The notes under the pieces are model-generated. The model was not told the DNA's origin, did no database searches, and saw nothing but the letters and a program-made list of their open reading frames with translations. The position numbers and the translations under genes are program-made. Shown here one piece after another: positions 46,291 to 56,542 of a DNA stretch of 64,000 nt. The number at the start of each line of letters is the position of its first letter. Position 1 is the stretch's first letter. The stretch is from UBA7328 sp965247965 (GTDB taxonomy: Bacteria; Bacteroidota; Bacteroidia; Chitinophagales; Saprospiraceae), in assembly GCA_965247965.1 (NCBI GenBank), contig OZ252053.1, forward strand, positions 1,984,001 through 2,048,000, in the 5' to 3' direction.

Positions 46291-49080
46291 CAATTATACA
46301 AAGTCTGGAAAGGGGATATTCGCTTCACAGGCCCGGTTTATGATAATATACACGGCACGCAACCAATTTCCAGAGGAGAGGCCTATATCATTGACGAACT
46401 AACAACTTCGCCCTGGTCAATAAGGAATGATAGCGGTCAATCGGCCTCAATAATCCCGGATTACAAAGGTTACGTGCGCAAAAACAAAGGCGTCGCCATT
46501 AAGAGCCATCTTAGGAACAAATACTGGAATCCGAAGAAAATCTGGGTAATGGATCCACAAGAGAAGATACAAATGACCTTGGCGTGCTTTCATCTGTTGG
46601 AAGAATGGTAATAGGCAAAAGCGATTGCGCTGCTTGTCATCTGGTCGACAAACCAATCATAGGACCGTCATATACACAGGTGGCACAAAAATATGAGTCG
46701 AGTCCCGCGGAAGTCGAACAGCTTTCGCAAAAAATAATTAACGGCGGTTCGGGTGTATGGGGAAAACGGGCGATGTCTCCGCACCCAAATGTGTCGGAAG
46801 TCGATGCAAAAGCTATGGCCGCTTACATCTTATCAGTTGTACCAGAGGAGGAGGCAGAACGCCGTCCAGGTGTTGCCGTAGACTTTTATAACATCAGTCA
46901 GCCTCTAGCAAACTTACCTGAAATGATAGCCGGTCAAAATCCAAATACTTCTGAGGTCTATCCCAACATAGATTTCCGTTCAGGTAACCCCGATATCGGT
47001 AAAGCGACAGATGAAAATTTCGGTGGTTTTGTCACCGATTTTGTAATGGAGGCCAACGGTTATTTGAATGTAGACGAATCGAAAATGTACGATTTACAAT
47101 TCACAGCCAACAACGGCGGCCGTCTGGCAATTGATGGCGATGTAGTATCCGAAGGCCACTATTACGAAGGTACCTTTGTCGACGAGATAGAAATCTATCT
47201 CACGGAGGGGGCGCATAAAATACATGTCGATTTTTACCATCATCTGTTTAGCAAATATCTCGTCCTGAGTTGGCGCAATGATAAAAGCAATGAATACGAA
47301 CCCATCCCTGCGGTGGCATTTACCCACAATCCATTTGATATCAAACCTACCTCACCCGGCCTAAAAGAAATTGTGCATAACAATGCACCAGGATTTGGGG
47401 CGTCTCTCGAAGACGTGCATCCATCTTTTGATCTTTCCGTGGTGCGACCGAAAGGATTCAAACCGCGAGTTGGCGACATTGAATTTATGGGTGACGGTCG
47501 CCTTGTCTTGTGCACTTGGGACGGAGAAGTATTCGTATTGAATAATGTCACTGATGGAAGTAACCGGGATGTAAAAGTGACCAAAATCGCCGATGGACTC
47601 TGCGAACCGTTGGGCATAACAATAGTCGAGGGCGATATATATGTGCTGCAACGTTGGGAGCTCACCAAGCTAATAGATCACGACGGCGACGGGATCATAG
47701 ACGAGTACAAAAGCGTTTGTGATACTTGGGGAACGACTGCCAATTTTCATGAATGGTCGTTCGGTCTTATCCATCGCGACGAATATTTCTACTGTACTTT
47801 GGGAATTGCATTGGGCAGCGGCGCACACAATCAACCCGTTGACCGGGGTAAGGCACTCAGAATAGCTATGGATGGCAGCTTTGAGCACATAGCGTATGGA
47901 TTAAAAGAGCCAAATGGAATAGGCTTCGGCCCAGATGGTGAAATCTTCGTGGCGGATAACGAAGGGGAGGGTAACCCTGTGAATAAAATTGTGCACATAC
48001 CTCATGAGGGAAAACCCTTTTATGGGAATAGAAATATAGAAGCGGACAATCTTCCCGAAGATTTAACAGAAGAGCCTCCGGTCATTTGGTTGACTCAAAA
48101 CGAGATTGGAAATTCGCCATCGCAGCCTATCCTAATGCATTATGGTCCATATGAAGGACAGATGATTCACGGAGAGCACTCATGGTGGTATCAAAAGAGA
48201 TTACATAGAAGTGGTCAAAGGCCAGTACCAGGGAGCGGTATTTCGTTTTGCACAGGGTCTTGAAGTAGGAATTAATCGAATGGAATGGGGCCCGGATGGA
48301 GCGCTTTATGTTGCGGGTCTCGGCGGCGCTCAAGATTTCGGACACCGAGGACATTCATTTGGTCTTCAGCGACTTACATATAATGGAAAAACAGTTTTTG
48401 AAATGCTTGCGATAAGAGCGAAATCAAATGGGTTGGAAATCCAATTCACGAAGCCCTTGAGAATTGGCGATGGTACTCATCCAGAAGATTACAAGGTACA
48501 GCAGTGGCATTACAAATGGACAGACGAAGGCCCAAGCCAGGAAAAGCGAGATCTTGAGAATCTTAAAATAAAATCGGTCACCCTATCGGATGATCGGAAA
48601 AATGTTTTTCTGGAACTGGTCGGCATGGAATTAGAATGGAAGCTAGAATCTGGCGCTGAAGGAGGCATACTGTTTAATGTACCCCACTTCGATGACGCAG
48701 AAAAAACACTTGCCGTTTCGCCGCGAATGCAACTAGTGGACGATCAGGGCAATGCCGATGCCAAAGTCGTACGCGAGCACAAAACAGGTGCTAATTACGA
48801 CGTCAGCGAACCGAAATATGTGGTCTCAAAACCTGCCAATGAATACAACAAAGCGCGAATTGTGGTTAAAGGAAATCACGTCGAACATTGGGTAAATGGC
48901 ATAATAGTAACTGATTATCAATTACTTAGCAAGGAGTGGAAGGCGAGTCTTTCGGGTACGATTTATGAAAATGTGGAGGATTATTGCAAGGCTTGGGAAG
49001 GGTTGATTGCTTTGTATTCTAAACAAGGGAATATTTGGGTTAGAAATGTCAGGCTGCGGGAGTTAGAGGACGCTTTGTAG
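46291..49080 (+). pseudogene. Large c-type cytochrome / PA14-like / dehydrogenase-fold protein, decayed
   Basis: The parts in order are: an N-terminal fragment (46291-46560, QLYKVWKGDIRFTGPVYDN), preceded by a stop; a cytochrome c domain with the haem motif CAACH (from 46584); a PA14-like region (FVTDFVMEANGYLNVDESKMY ... NGGRLAIDG); and a beta-propeller sorbosone/glucose dehydrogenase-like domain (FMGDGRLVLCTWDGEVFVL, DHDGDGIIDEY). A lone C at 48177 shifts the frame; the other frame continues VVKGQYQGAVFRF to 49080. Two frame changes and a missing signal peptide suggest a dead gene. A related intact protein follows at 49500. Confidence 0.8.
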
Positions 49081-49198
49081 ACCGAACATAGGATCATTGA
49101 GCCCGAAGCGCGGCTCTGAGCTTAGTCGAAGAGAAGGAGGGATCGGTGAGCCGTGAAGCTAGTGATGATCTGGAAAGTTATGCTCACCGATCTTTCCG

Positions 49199-49453
49199 TT
49201 TCACTCCCTGCCAAAGGCAGACACCGGAAAGCAATCGGAAATGGAATACGTTCTCGAAAAAATTGAAGATTATCAGAATTTTGGCGTTCAAAAAGTTATA
49301 TGGATTCTCACTAAAACGCAAAATATTATTATTGCCGACTCTTCGCGACCGCGTATCACTAAGAGTTGGGACAGGGATGTTGAAGTCGTTGAAAGCATTG
49401 GTTTTAATTTGAATAAAATATTCGGCAAAAGGAAAAGCGCATTGAGTAAGTGA
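49199..49453 (+). pseudogene. Fragment of a Uma2-type (PDDEXK nuclease fold) protein
   Basis: The frame reads FHSLPKADTGKQSE, then EYVLEKIEDYQNFGVQKVIWI, then WDRDVEVVESIGFNLNKIFGK. This resembles the last half of Uma2-family proteins (KI-x-DY-x-x-x-GV-x-x-x-W-I-x ... ELF). The PDDEXK first half is missing. About 85 codons survive. Confidence 0.5.
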
Positions 49454-49486
49454 TTCACAACTCTCGTCTTTCAAAGTGATTCACAA
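49448..49486. repeat. Direct repeat AAGTGATTCACAA (two copies)
   Basis: AAGTGATTCACAA occurs at 49448-49460 and 49474-49486, 26 bases apart. The core AAGTGATTCAC is the same as the arm of the inverted repeat at 21539-21615. It may be a dispersed repeat family. Confidence 0.5.
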
Positions 49487-49499
49487 TTTGTTATTAAAG

Positions 49500-52400
49500 C
49501 TATTCCGACTCTTCCCTCTCATACTCGATCTTACCCTGATAAGGATTCTCGTGCAAGGTCTTGTAATTCTTCAAAGACGCAACATATTCAACGAGATCGA
49601 CCAGTTTTTCCTGACCGATGACCGAATGCAAATTAGGAGTCATTAAAGAATAATCGCTCAATTTTCTTGATGTAATTTCATCTTTTGAAAAGGACTGATT
49701 AATCCCTCCCATAATCCGCAGATCGATTCCTGCTGCCGTCTCATTCGTAACATAACCCGCAAATGTTTTACCATCTTTCGTTTCGATTTCTTCGCCTTCA
49801 AAACCGAAACTAATTCCTGCATCCGGTTTTATAATTGACACCAAAATGGCCTCTTTGCCCAGCTTATTTCCTATCTCAGTCAGGTCGGGGCCAAATGCCG
49901 TTCCTTCGCCGCCAACTTTATGACACGTGCTGCACGCCTCTTTAAAAACAGCCATACCGCTTTCGATATCCCCCGTCCTGGCGGCGAGTACATCTATCGC
50001 CGGCCATTCTTCGGCCGTTTCGGCCTGATTGAGAAACTTTCGCCCAACTTCGCGATCAATGGGCTTATTGGCGCCCAATAATTTGGTGGCCGCAACTGAC
50101 TTTAGTACATCGCTCATTGCTTCAGATTCTAAAACATATATCATCCGCTCTTCCCATCCCCAACCGCGGCCCAAATTTTCCACGGCTAATCTGCGCAAAG
50201 AAACGGATTGGTTCTCATCCCGTGCCACCTCATTCAGCAATTCTTTACCATCTTTGTTATACACATGGCCCAAATTTTCAATAACCGATCTTTTTGCTTC
50301 CTCGTCGTCATTTTCAACAACTGATTTAAAGGGGGCCACGCCTTTCCACGCAAAAACAATCTGCGCTGCCCTAACGCCTAATTCATGATTTGGCTTTTCA
50401 AGTACCAGCTTAAAAGCACGATCACTTTCTCCTTGCAAGTCGAGATTTTTTACCAAATCCAAATAAGCCGAACTGCCGTATAGCTCCGGCAAAATTTCAC
50501 GAGCAGCTTTTTTAACCTCAACAGAATTCGCGGCGAATTGAGGATCGAGTAGGTTAAGCACCATTCGATTAAATTCATCCTGATCAGATCGCTTATTTTT
50601 GAGTAATTCGGCGAGTTTTTGATTTTTTTCCTCATGTTTTTGGAAATCTGTCGCCCGCAATAATCTCGCTATTTCATCCAGCTTAAGGCTCGGATCTTTG
50701 AGCAGTGCCAATTGGTAACCAAAACTCCTAGAAGCTCTGGATCTCCAAATAATATCACGTCCCGGTTTTTGCTTCCAATGCTCAGCAGCCTTTTCCACCC
50801 ATCTATCGAAACAAGCATCCCAATGATCGTGCGCACCAATGCCCAACGCTTCGAGGTACCATCGATCTTCGCCATCGTGTTGTAAAGCCAAGTCAGTCCA
50901 TAGCTCCGCAATTTGATCAGCGTCATCTACATTTCTAAGGGCAAGTGCTACTTCCCGTCGTACTTGAGGATTTGAGTCATTAACTGCTTTTTTAAGAGCT
51001 CCAATTAAATCCTCTCGATTTGCTTGGCGAGCAGCTCTGATACCCACGATCCGAATGTCCGGATTGGTATCTTCTAACGCTTGTGTAATATATGCTGTCG
51101 TCCTTTTTTCTATTTTAGTCAAGAGCCATAACGCCCTGGCTCGATATATGGGATTATCGTCATTCCAAAGTTCCAATAAAACGTTTTCCGCCCGTTCTTC
51201 CAAGTTGTTCAATCTGGTCCATGCTTTATAACGAGTTGCCGGATTAGAACTTTTCAATGCGGCTATAGTCGATTCGGGAGTAGAATAATCCGGTGCGTCG
51301 AAAGTGTATTGACGCGCATCGCGAAATAATCTAAAAATGCGACCCTTGTACGGATCGCCACACCAATTGCCTCCAACACCGGGATCGTACCAGTCGGCCG
51401 AGAATACCGAACCGTCGGGTGCCACCGCAACGTCCGAAGGCCGGTGCCAAGGATCTGTGGTGCGTGCGAGCATATTGACTTTTTCAGCTTTAAAGCCTGC
51501 ACCATCTTTAGATTTTAGATAAGCGTGAGTGATCCCAGGCCCGGCTTCTGCGTGTATCAATTGGCCGTGATATCTGTTGGGCAAAAGGTCACCCTCATAA
51601 ACCGTTATCCCTGCAGGTGAGCCTGAACCAGTGATCAACAAATTGGGTACTACGCCCGGGTCGTTTTGGTGCCAATGGCGCATGGGAATATCTTTGTGCA
51701 TTCCGACTCTCGGCTCTGACCGCGAAGCTCCTGTAAGTTCATCTTTGTACCCAAAATTGCCATATTCCATGACATAATTGATCCTGCAGGCTTTGTTGCC
51801 GTCTGAGTCGTTATCAGATTGCCAGACATTGCCGTAAGAGTCCACTGCCAACTCGTAATTGTTCCTGAAATTCCATCCCAATACCTCGAATTCGCTTCCG
51901 TCCATGTTGCACCTGAATGCCATTCCTTGCCTGTACGGATTGCCCTTTTGTGCCACCTCGTTACCGAAAATGTCAATGATCTGATTACCGTCCTTGTCGG
52001 CAATTTGAAGACCCGCATTGCCAAAATTGAAATACAATTTGCCATCGGGCCCGAAAACAACAGCATGCACTGAGTGTTCGTTTTGAGGATTGCTAATTCC
52101 TGTGAACAATAACTCTTTAGAATCGGCTCTGTCGTCTCCATCTTCGTCGGTAAGAATAAATACATCTGGTGCAGACGAGACGATCACTTTGTTATCCAGA
52201 ACGCATATGCCCAATGCAACATCGACGTCAACACCTTGGTAAAATACTTTTCGATCATCTGCCTTCCCGTCTCCGTCGGTATCTTCCAATATTAAAATTT
52301 GATCGCCCTCTTCGATATAGGGATTGTCTTCGTTGTTCCATGGACGATAATTTCTGCCCTCCGTTACCCAAATGCGCCCTCTGTCGTCGATGTCCATATT

Positions 52401-52595
52401 CGTGGGATTGACGATCATTGGTTCGTGCGCAAATAGCTGAATATCAAGGTCTTGTGCCACTTCCAGGCCCAAAAGAGCATTTTCGGGTAGGTGGATCTCT
52501 TCTTTAGAAAGTATTTTGATTTCTTGTTTTTGTGCACAGGATGCAAAAATTAGAATTACAATTGAAACTATGATCACGGATGACTTTGCTTTCAT
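49500..52595 (-). CDS. Lipoprotein with dehydrogenase propeller, HEAT repeats and c-type cytochrome domain
   Basis: The 1031-residue protein has a lipoprotein signal (MKAKSSVIIVSIVILIFASC) and an N-terminal propeller with Ca-binding-like DxDGDGKADD repeats (about 30-420). A HEAT-like region follows (about 430-850, DDNPIYRARALWLLTKIEKR, NPQVRREVALALRN). The C-terminal cytochrome c domain has the haem motif CSTCHKVGG and a distal Met region (SDYSLMTPNL). This layout is the PVC/Bacteroidota large dehydrogenase-cytochrome type, thought to oxidise sugars or alcohols. It sits near the ThuA proteins and a sulfatase. The ATG at 52595 begins the signal. Confidence 0.85.
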   Translation of the reverse strand: MKAKSSVIIVSIVILIFASCAQKQEIKILSKEEIHLPENALLGLEVAQDLDIQLFAHEPMIVNPTNMDIDDRGRIWVTEGRNYRPWNNEDNPYIEEGDQILILEDTDGDGKADDRKVFYQGVDVDVALGICVLDNKVIVSSAPDVFILTDEDGDDRADSKELLFTGISNPQNEHSVHAVVFGPDGKLYFNFGNAGLQIADKDGNQIIDIFGNEVAQKGNPYRQGMAFRCNMDGSEFEVLGWNFRNNYELAVDSYGNVWQSDNDSDGNKACRINYVMEYGNFGYKDELTGASRSEPRVGMHKDIPMRHWHQNDPGVVPNLLITGSGSPAGITVYEGDLLPNRYHGQLIHAEAGPGITHAYLKSKDGAGFKAEKVNMLARTTDPWHRPSDVAVAPDGSVFSADWYDPGVGGNWCGDPYKGRIFRLFRDARQYTFDAPDYSTPESTIAALKSSNPATRYKAWTRLNNLEERAENVLLELWNDDNPIYRARALWLLTKIEKRTTAYITQALEDTNPDIRIVGIRAARQANREDLIGALKKAVNDSNPQVRREVALALRNVDDADQIAELWTDLALQHDGEDRWYLEALGIGAHDHWDACFDRWVEKAAEHWKQKPGRDIIWRSRASRSFGYQLALLKDPSLKLDEIARLLRATDFQKHEEKNQKLAELLKNKRSDQDEFNRMVLNLLDPQFAANSVEVKKAAREILPELYGSSAYLDLVKNLDLQGESDRAFKLVLEKPNHELGVRAAQIVFAWKGVAPFKSVVENDDEEAKRSVIENLGHVYNKDGKELLNEVARDENQSVSLRRLAVENLGRGWGWEERMIYVLESEAMSDVLKSVAATKLLGANKPIDREVGRKFLNQAETAEEWPAIDVLAARTGDIESGMAVFKEACSTCHKVGGEGTAFGPDLTEIGNKLGKEAILVSIIKPDAGISFGFEGEEIETKDGKTFAGYVTNETAAGIDLRIMGGINQSFSKDEITSRKLSDYSLMTPNLHSVIGQEKLVDLVEYVASLKNYKTLHENPYQGKIEYEREESE

Positions 52596-52740
52596 TTTAG
52601 ATTTTTGTTTAAAATTGAACACTCTCTACAAATCTGTCAAAAACTTTTCTTTCCCCGTCTCATATTCCTCTTCCTGGCGTTAAAAGATTCACCGTCTAAA
52701 GAGTCGTTTTGGGATTCTGCACAAATTTAATTATTTATGC

Positions 52741-54051
52741 CTAAAATTTTAACGCAACAAGAGTTTTAGAAATAGAACCTTTCAATTCCGGAGATACTCT
52801 TACTTTATCTGCATATACCGGCCATCTCGAAACCGTTTCTTTAATCTCATCAATTATTTTTTCCCCTTTTTTAATACTGTTTGCTTTGCCTATGGTCATA
52901 AGGTCGGACTTATTGATATCTCTGTGTTTACCATTAATACTCAATGTGTGTTGATTTACCCAAACGTTTTGAGGATCATAGGAATAACATACGTCATAAG
53001 CCGGGGACAACTCCCATTTGCCGTTTTGTTTCAACTTAAAAGAAAAATTTTTGGTGTGGTCGTCGTAATTTGTCGCCATTACGTTGAACACCATCCTTCG
53101 AAACATTTGTTCCGCCTCCGGGTATGTCAATCTAAGCATTCTCATGGTTTGAAATAGCTGCTCATAGTTATAACCATACAGATTGTTGTAATCATAGTGT
53201 TGTATTCCGCACAAAGTTTGTACGTGGTGTTTGACATCGCTGCCATCTCTGTCAAAGCGCTTCGTCATAAAGTGAGCGCGTGCGTTTTCTTCTAAAAGAT
53301 TGCAATTCATCATTTCGATCTTACAATCTCTTGCCATTAAATAATAGGCATATTCCACTCTTCCAAAACCGTGACTTGCTCCGAATTGGGCATCACTGAC
53401 CCCATCTAATTTGAGCAACCAATGTTCGAAACCTTTGGGAGCCTTGGTCTGGCCGGATCGCACTTCTCCTGTTTTTTTGTTAAAGGCAATTACCACTTTA
53501 GGCCTTGCTCCTCCCGCAGAAGTTCCGATCTTTAATATTTCCCTCATGGCCTTGTGCTCGTCTCCGTGTAAATTCACTTCGAAGCCCTTCCGATTGGACA
53601 ACATTTTTTGTGCGATTTCGACGAGGCTCTTAACCTCAATAGCAAAAGTTCTTTTACCCGTTTTGAATTGAGCAGGTTCAAATTCTAAAGCTCCCATTCC
53701 CCTGGCCCCGATGAAGCACAACTGTTCTATGGGGTTCATGCTATCCGGCGATCTGCCATTTTGGGCGAGCCAAACGTTTATGAGTTGATTCCCATATCTA
53801 TCCGGCAGTGCATCGGCTAGTAAACCTGGCAATCCTTTGAAAGTGTCTGTCTGCTCTACTTTTGCCTTGCGTAATTCCGGGAAGGTATAAATGCGGTCTC
53901 CGTTTCTAATGGGCATTTTTATCGGTGAGATGTCATGTCCTTTGCTGAGAAAGCTTTTGTCGTACTGAAAACTGGCCAATTGTCTGTTTTCATCCCAGCG
54001 TGCAGCGCCCACAAATTCGCCCCACAGTCTTATTTCCGCAGCGTCTACCAT
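52741..54051 (-). CDS. hipA: HipA-type kinase toxin
   Basis: HipA is a Ser/Thr kinase that in E. coli modifies glutamyl-tRNA synthetase and causes dormancy. The 436-residue protein has the HipA N-terminal domain (LWGEFVGAARWDENRQ), FKGLPGLLADALPDRYGN and the Gly-rich GTSAGGARPKVV. The substrate region MNCNLLEENARAHFMTKRFDR follows, then the catalytic motif NYDDHTKNFSF and the metal motif PAYDVCYS. All key residues appear intact. It overlaps hipB by 7 bases. Confidence 0.92.
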   Translation of the reverse strand: MVDAAEIRLWGEFVGAARWDENRQLASFQYDKSFLSKGHDISPIKMPIRNGDRIYTFPELRKAKVEQTDTFKGLPGLLADALPDRYGNQLINVWLAQNGRSPDSMNPIEQLCFIGARGMGALEFEPAQFKTGKRTFAIEVKSLVEIAQKMLSNRKGFEVNLHGDEHKAMREILKIGTSAGGARPKVVIAFNKKTGEVRSGQTKAPKGFEHWLLKLDGVSDAQFGASHGFGRVEYAYYLMARDCKIEMMNCNLLEENARAHFMTKRFDRDGSDVKHHVQTLCGIQHYDYNNLYGYNYEQLFQTMRMLRLTYPEAEQMFRRMVFNVMATNYDDHTKNFSFKLKQNGKWELSPAYDVCYSYDPQNVWVNQHTLSINGKHRDINKSDLMTIGKANSIKKGEKIIDEIKETVSRWPVYADKVRVSPELKGSISKTLVALKF

Positions 54052-54392
54052 CCTGGCTCTTCATTTGATTTTTTGTGCTGGTTGCGAGCCCGTTTCCTTT
54101 TATTCCTTTGAAGTTTGGCGTATTCAATCGGGCTGATCTCCTCACCGACTATGAAAACATCCATGACGTGCAATACATCCAATACGCGCAAAACCTGTAT
54201 CAGACTGTTTAATGATGTTTTTTCACCCCGTTCCAAAAGGCTGAGTGTTGATCGGCTTATTCCGGCAGCTTTTGCTACATCACTTTGCGATCGGTTTTGA
54301 TTCAACCGGTGGTGTTGGACAAAGTTTCCTATGGTTTCAATAAGCACTTCGTCACTCATTGATGCCCAATTTGTGTATGAAATATCATTCAT
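54045..54392 (-). CDS. hipB: HipB-type XRE antitoxin
   Basis: The 115-residue protein has one XRE-type HTH (about 25-80, HRLNQNRSQSDVAKAAGIS, STLSLLERGEKTSLNSLIQVL) and a basic tail (RNKRKRARNQHKKS). HipB binds HipA and represses the operon through palindromic operators; matching palindromes occur upstream. Overlap with hipA and gene order match the family. Confidence 0.9.
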   Translation of the reverse strand: MNDISYTNWASMSDEVLIETIGNFVQHHRLNQNRSQSDVAKAAGISRSTLSLLERGEKTSLNSLIQVLRVLDVLHVMDVFIVGEEISPIEYAKLQRNKRKRARNQHKKSNEEPGW

Positions 54393-54623
54393 AAAGTGTC
54401 ATATTGGCTTATATTGAATGATCATTCATGCAAAGATAGTGATAATGATTGAATTATTCAATTCAGTATTGTATGAAATATCATGCAAATATTGGTCTAA
54501 TTGCTGTTATTGAATGATTATTCATACAAATGTTAATTTCTATTTCAGAAAGTAGACTTGGATCAAGAAAATACGACTGAATTGCGAAGGCTGGTTTTAG
54601 TTCGTTTCAAGCCAATATACCCT
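54393..54623. promoter_or_regulatory. HipBA operator region with three palindromes
   Basis: TGAATGATCATTCA (54415-54428) is a perfect palindrome. TTGAATTATTCAA (about 54449-54461) and TGAATGATTATTCA (54511-54524) are near palindromes of the same kind. They share TGAATNATTCA-like half-sites and lie directly upstream of hipB. The rest of the stretch (54540-54623) holds a frame ending in LVLVRFKPIYPP that I cannot assign. No gene is supported. Confidence 0.6.
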
Positions 54624-56542
54624 CCTGAGTTTGACACTTAACGGCCTTGGATTTTCACAAGATGCCCATAGAATAGGGATTTTAGGGGTAGAAATGTAGG
54701 TTTTTGAAAAAACGTGGTGGCAACAAATTGAATATAAATTCCTATATATTAGGTGTTTGTAACATATATGTAGTATATTTACTACATGTTCATTAAAACT
54801 ACTAAATCCAGAAATCACACCTACCTTCAAATAGTCGAGTCCTATCGCATGGACGGCAAAGTCAAGCACAAAGTCCTTCTTAACCTAGGCAGGTTGGATG
54901 TCTTACGACAAGATCGCACCCTTGAAACCATTGGCCGTAAACTCTTGACCTTGTCGGGAATGGATGCCAATAGCATTTCGGACATGAAAGAGGTTAAAAG
55001 ACTTTGTTATGGTCATGTGGTTTATGAAAAGATTTGGGAAAAATTAGGCCTTGCTACAATTCTTGATAAGGTAGGAGCAAAGCATAGAAGGCTTGGCTTT
55101 TCCCTGAGTAGGGTTACTTTTTATATGGCAATACATAGACTATTGCGGTGCAAATCAAAATTAAGAGCCTACCAGGATCAAATTGAATTCAAGGGAATGG
55201 ACAGCAATATTGAACTTCATCAACTCTACAGAAACCTCGACTGGTTAGCTACTCATAAGGAGGAAATAGAACAAGGTATGTTCAAAAGATATTGCGATCT
55301 GTTTAACTCAACTATAGATGTAGCCTTCTATGATGTAACCACTTTTCATTTTGAGAGTGTGAGGCCTGACGAGTTAAAAGACTTTGGGTTCAGTAAAAAT
55401 GGAAAGTTCAACGAGGTGCAGGTAGTGATGGGATTGTTTACCGATCAGCAAGGTCGCCCTATAGGTTATGAATTATTCCCAGGAAATACATCAGATGGCA
55501 AGACGATGATCGATGCGTTGAACATACTCAAAGATCGGTTCAACATCAATCAAGTTGTCATAGTAGCCGATAAGGGGCTGAATAGTAAAAACAACTTTCA
55601 CCTCATCAGACAAGCAGGATATGAATACATTGTGAGTTCAAAACTAAAAGTCCAAGCCAAACCTATACAGGATCAGGTATGGGCTAATGAGGGTTACCAT
55701 AATCATGAAGTGGACAAAGACACAGCAGAAGTATTGTTCAGATATAAATCTGTGGATCTGGAGGTATCCTATAAAGACGAACAAGGTCAACAACATGAAT
55801 GGAAAGATAAACTCATAATAAGTTGGTCAAAACAACGAGCGGTAAAAGATCAAAAAGACAGAAAAAGACAAGTCGAAAAGGCCGAAGCCATGGTCGACCA
55901 AGGCCAGGTGCCCAGCAGTAAAAAGGGTGCAAAGAGGTACGTCAAAATAGAATATGAGAACAAGACACCACCTACTCTGGATGAAGAACGAATCAAAGAA
56001 GATAGCAAGTGGGACGGATATTATGGTATTCAGTCAAGCCGCAAAGACATGAGTGAATTTGCTATTATGAAAGCCTACCACAATCTATGGCGCATAGAAG
56101 AAAGCTTTCGCATTCTAAAAACAACTATGAAAACACGACCGATATTCCATTGGACACCCAATAGAATAAAAGGCCACTTTGTAGTGTGCTTCATTTCCTT
56201 TGCAATGGAAAGAGCTCTGGAAGAAACTCTACGAAGTAAGGAAATAGATATAAGTCCTGAAAAAATAAAAAATGAACTCAATCAACTCCAGGTATCTCAA
56301 ATGAAACTGGAGGATCACAAATTTTATGTAAAAGGTGCCAATGGACAATATGGAGCAAAAATCCTTCGAGCATTAAATATTGCTCCGCTTAAAAATATTG
56401 AACTCATCAAATAGGTCAACTACCTACCGTCATACCAACTCATTCTCATAAAATGAATAGCTCGTAGTGGCAATTTGCAACATGCCCATCACATAACTGG
56501 CTGAAAATCAAATCACCAGCAAAATTAAGTGTCAAACTCAGG
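54624..56542. mobile_element. IS1634-like insertion sequence, copy 1
   Basis: The inverted ends are CCTGAGTTTGACACTTAA (54624-54641) and its complement TTAAGTGTCAAACTCAGG (56525-56542), 18 perfect bases. The span is about 1.9 kb. No target duplication is visible. A sulfatase frame starts exactly at its right end without its N-terminus, and the sequence at its left end does not contain the missing N-terminus. Confidence 0.85.
54786..56414 (+). CDS. IS1634-like (IS4-related) transposase, copy 1
   Basis: The 542-residue protein starts FIKTTKSRNHTYLQIVES. It has the DDE catalytic set: first Asp in VAFYDVTTFHF, second in VIVADKGLNS, and the Glu in the Y-x2-[LW]-W-R-I-E-E-S-F-R-I-L-K motif (YHNLWRIEESFRILK). 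The frame is intact. It differs from copy 2 at only a few residues (for example IDISPEKIKNELN against IEISPEKIKDELN), so the coding parts are recent relatives. Confidence 0.9.
   Translation: MFIKTTKSRNHTYLQIVESYRMDGKVKHKVLLNLGRLDVLRQDRTLETIGRKLLTLSGMDANSISDMKEVKRLCYGHVVYEKIWEKLGLATILDKVGAKHRRLGFSLSRVTFYMAIHRLLRCKSKLRAYQDQIEFKGMDSNIELHQLYRNLDWLATHKEEIEQGMFKRYCDLFNSTIDVAFYDVTTFHFESVRPDELKDFGFSKNGKFNEVQVVMGLFTDQQGRPIGYELFPGNTSDGKTMIDALNILKDRFNINQVVIVADKGLNSKNNFHLIRQAGYEYIVSSKLKVQAKPIQDQVWANEGYHNHEVDKDTAEVLFRYKSVDLEVSYKDEQGQQHEWKDKLIISWSKQRAVKDQKDRKRQVEKAEAMVDQGQVPSSKKGAKRYVKIEYENKTPPTLDEERIKEDSKWDGYYGIQSSRKDMSEFAIMKAYHNLWRIEESFRILKTTMKTRPIFHWTPNRIKGHFVVCFISFAMERALEETLRSKEIDISPEKIKNELNQLQVSQMKLEDHKFYVKGANGQYGAKILRALNIAPLKNIELIK

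Noticed and set aside
54546..54623. Missing sulfatase N-terminus on the left side of IS copy 1
   Set aside because: The frame there (LVLVRFKPIYPP) has none of the sulfatase start motifs, so it is not the missing part.
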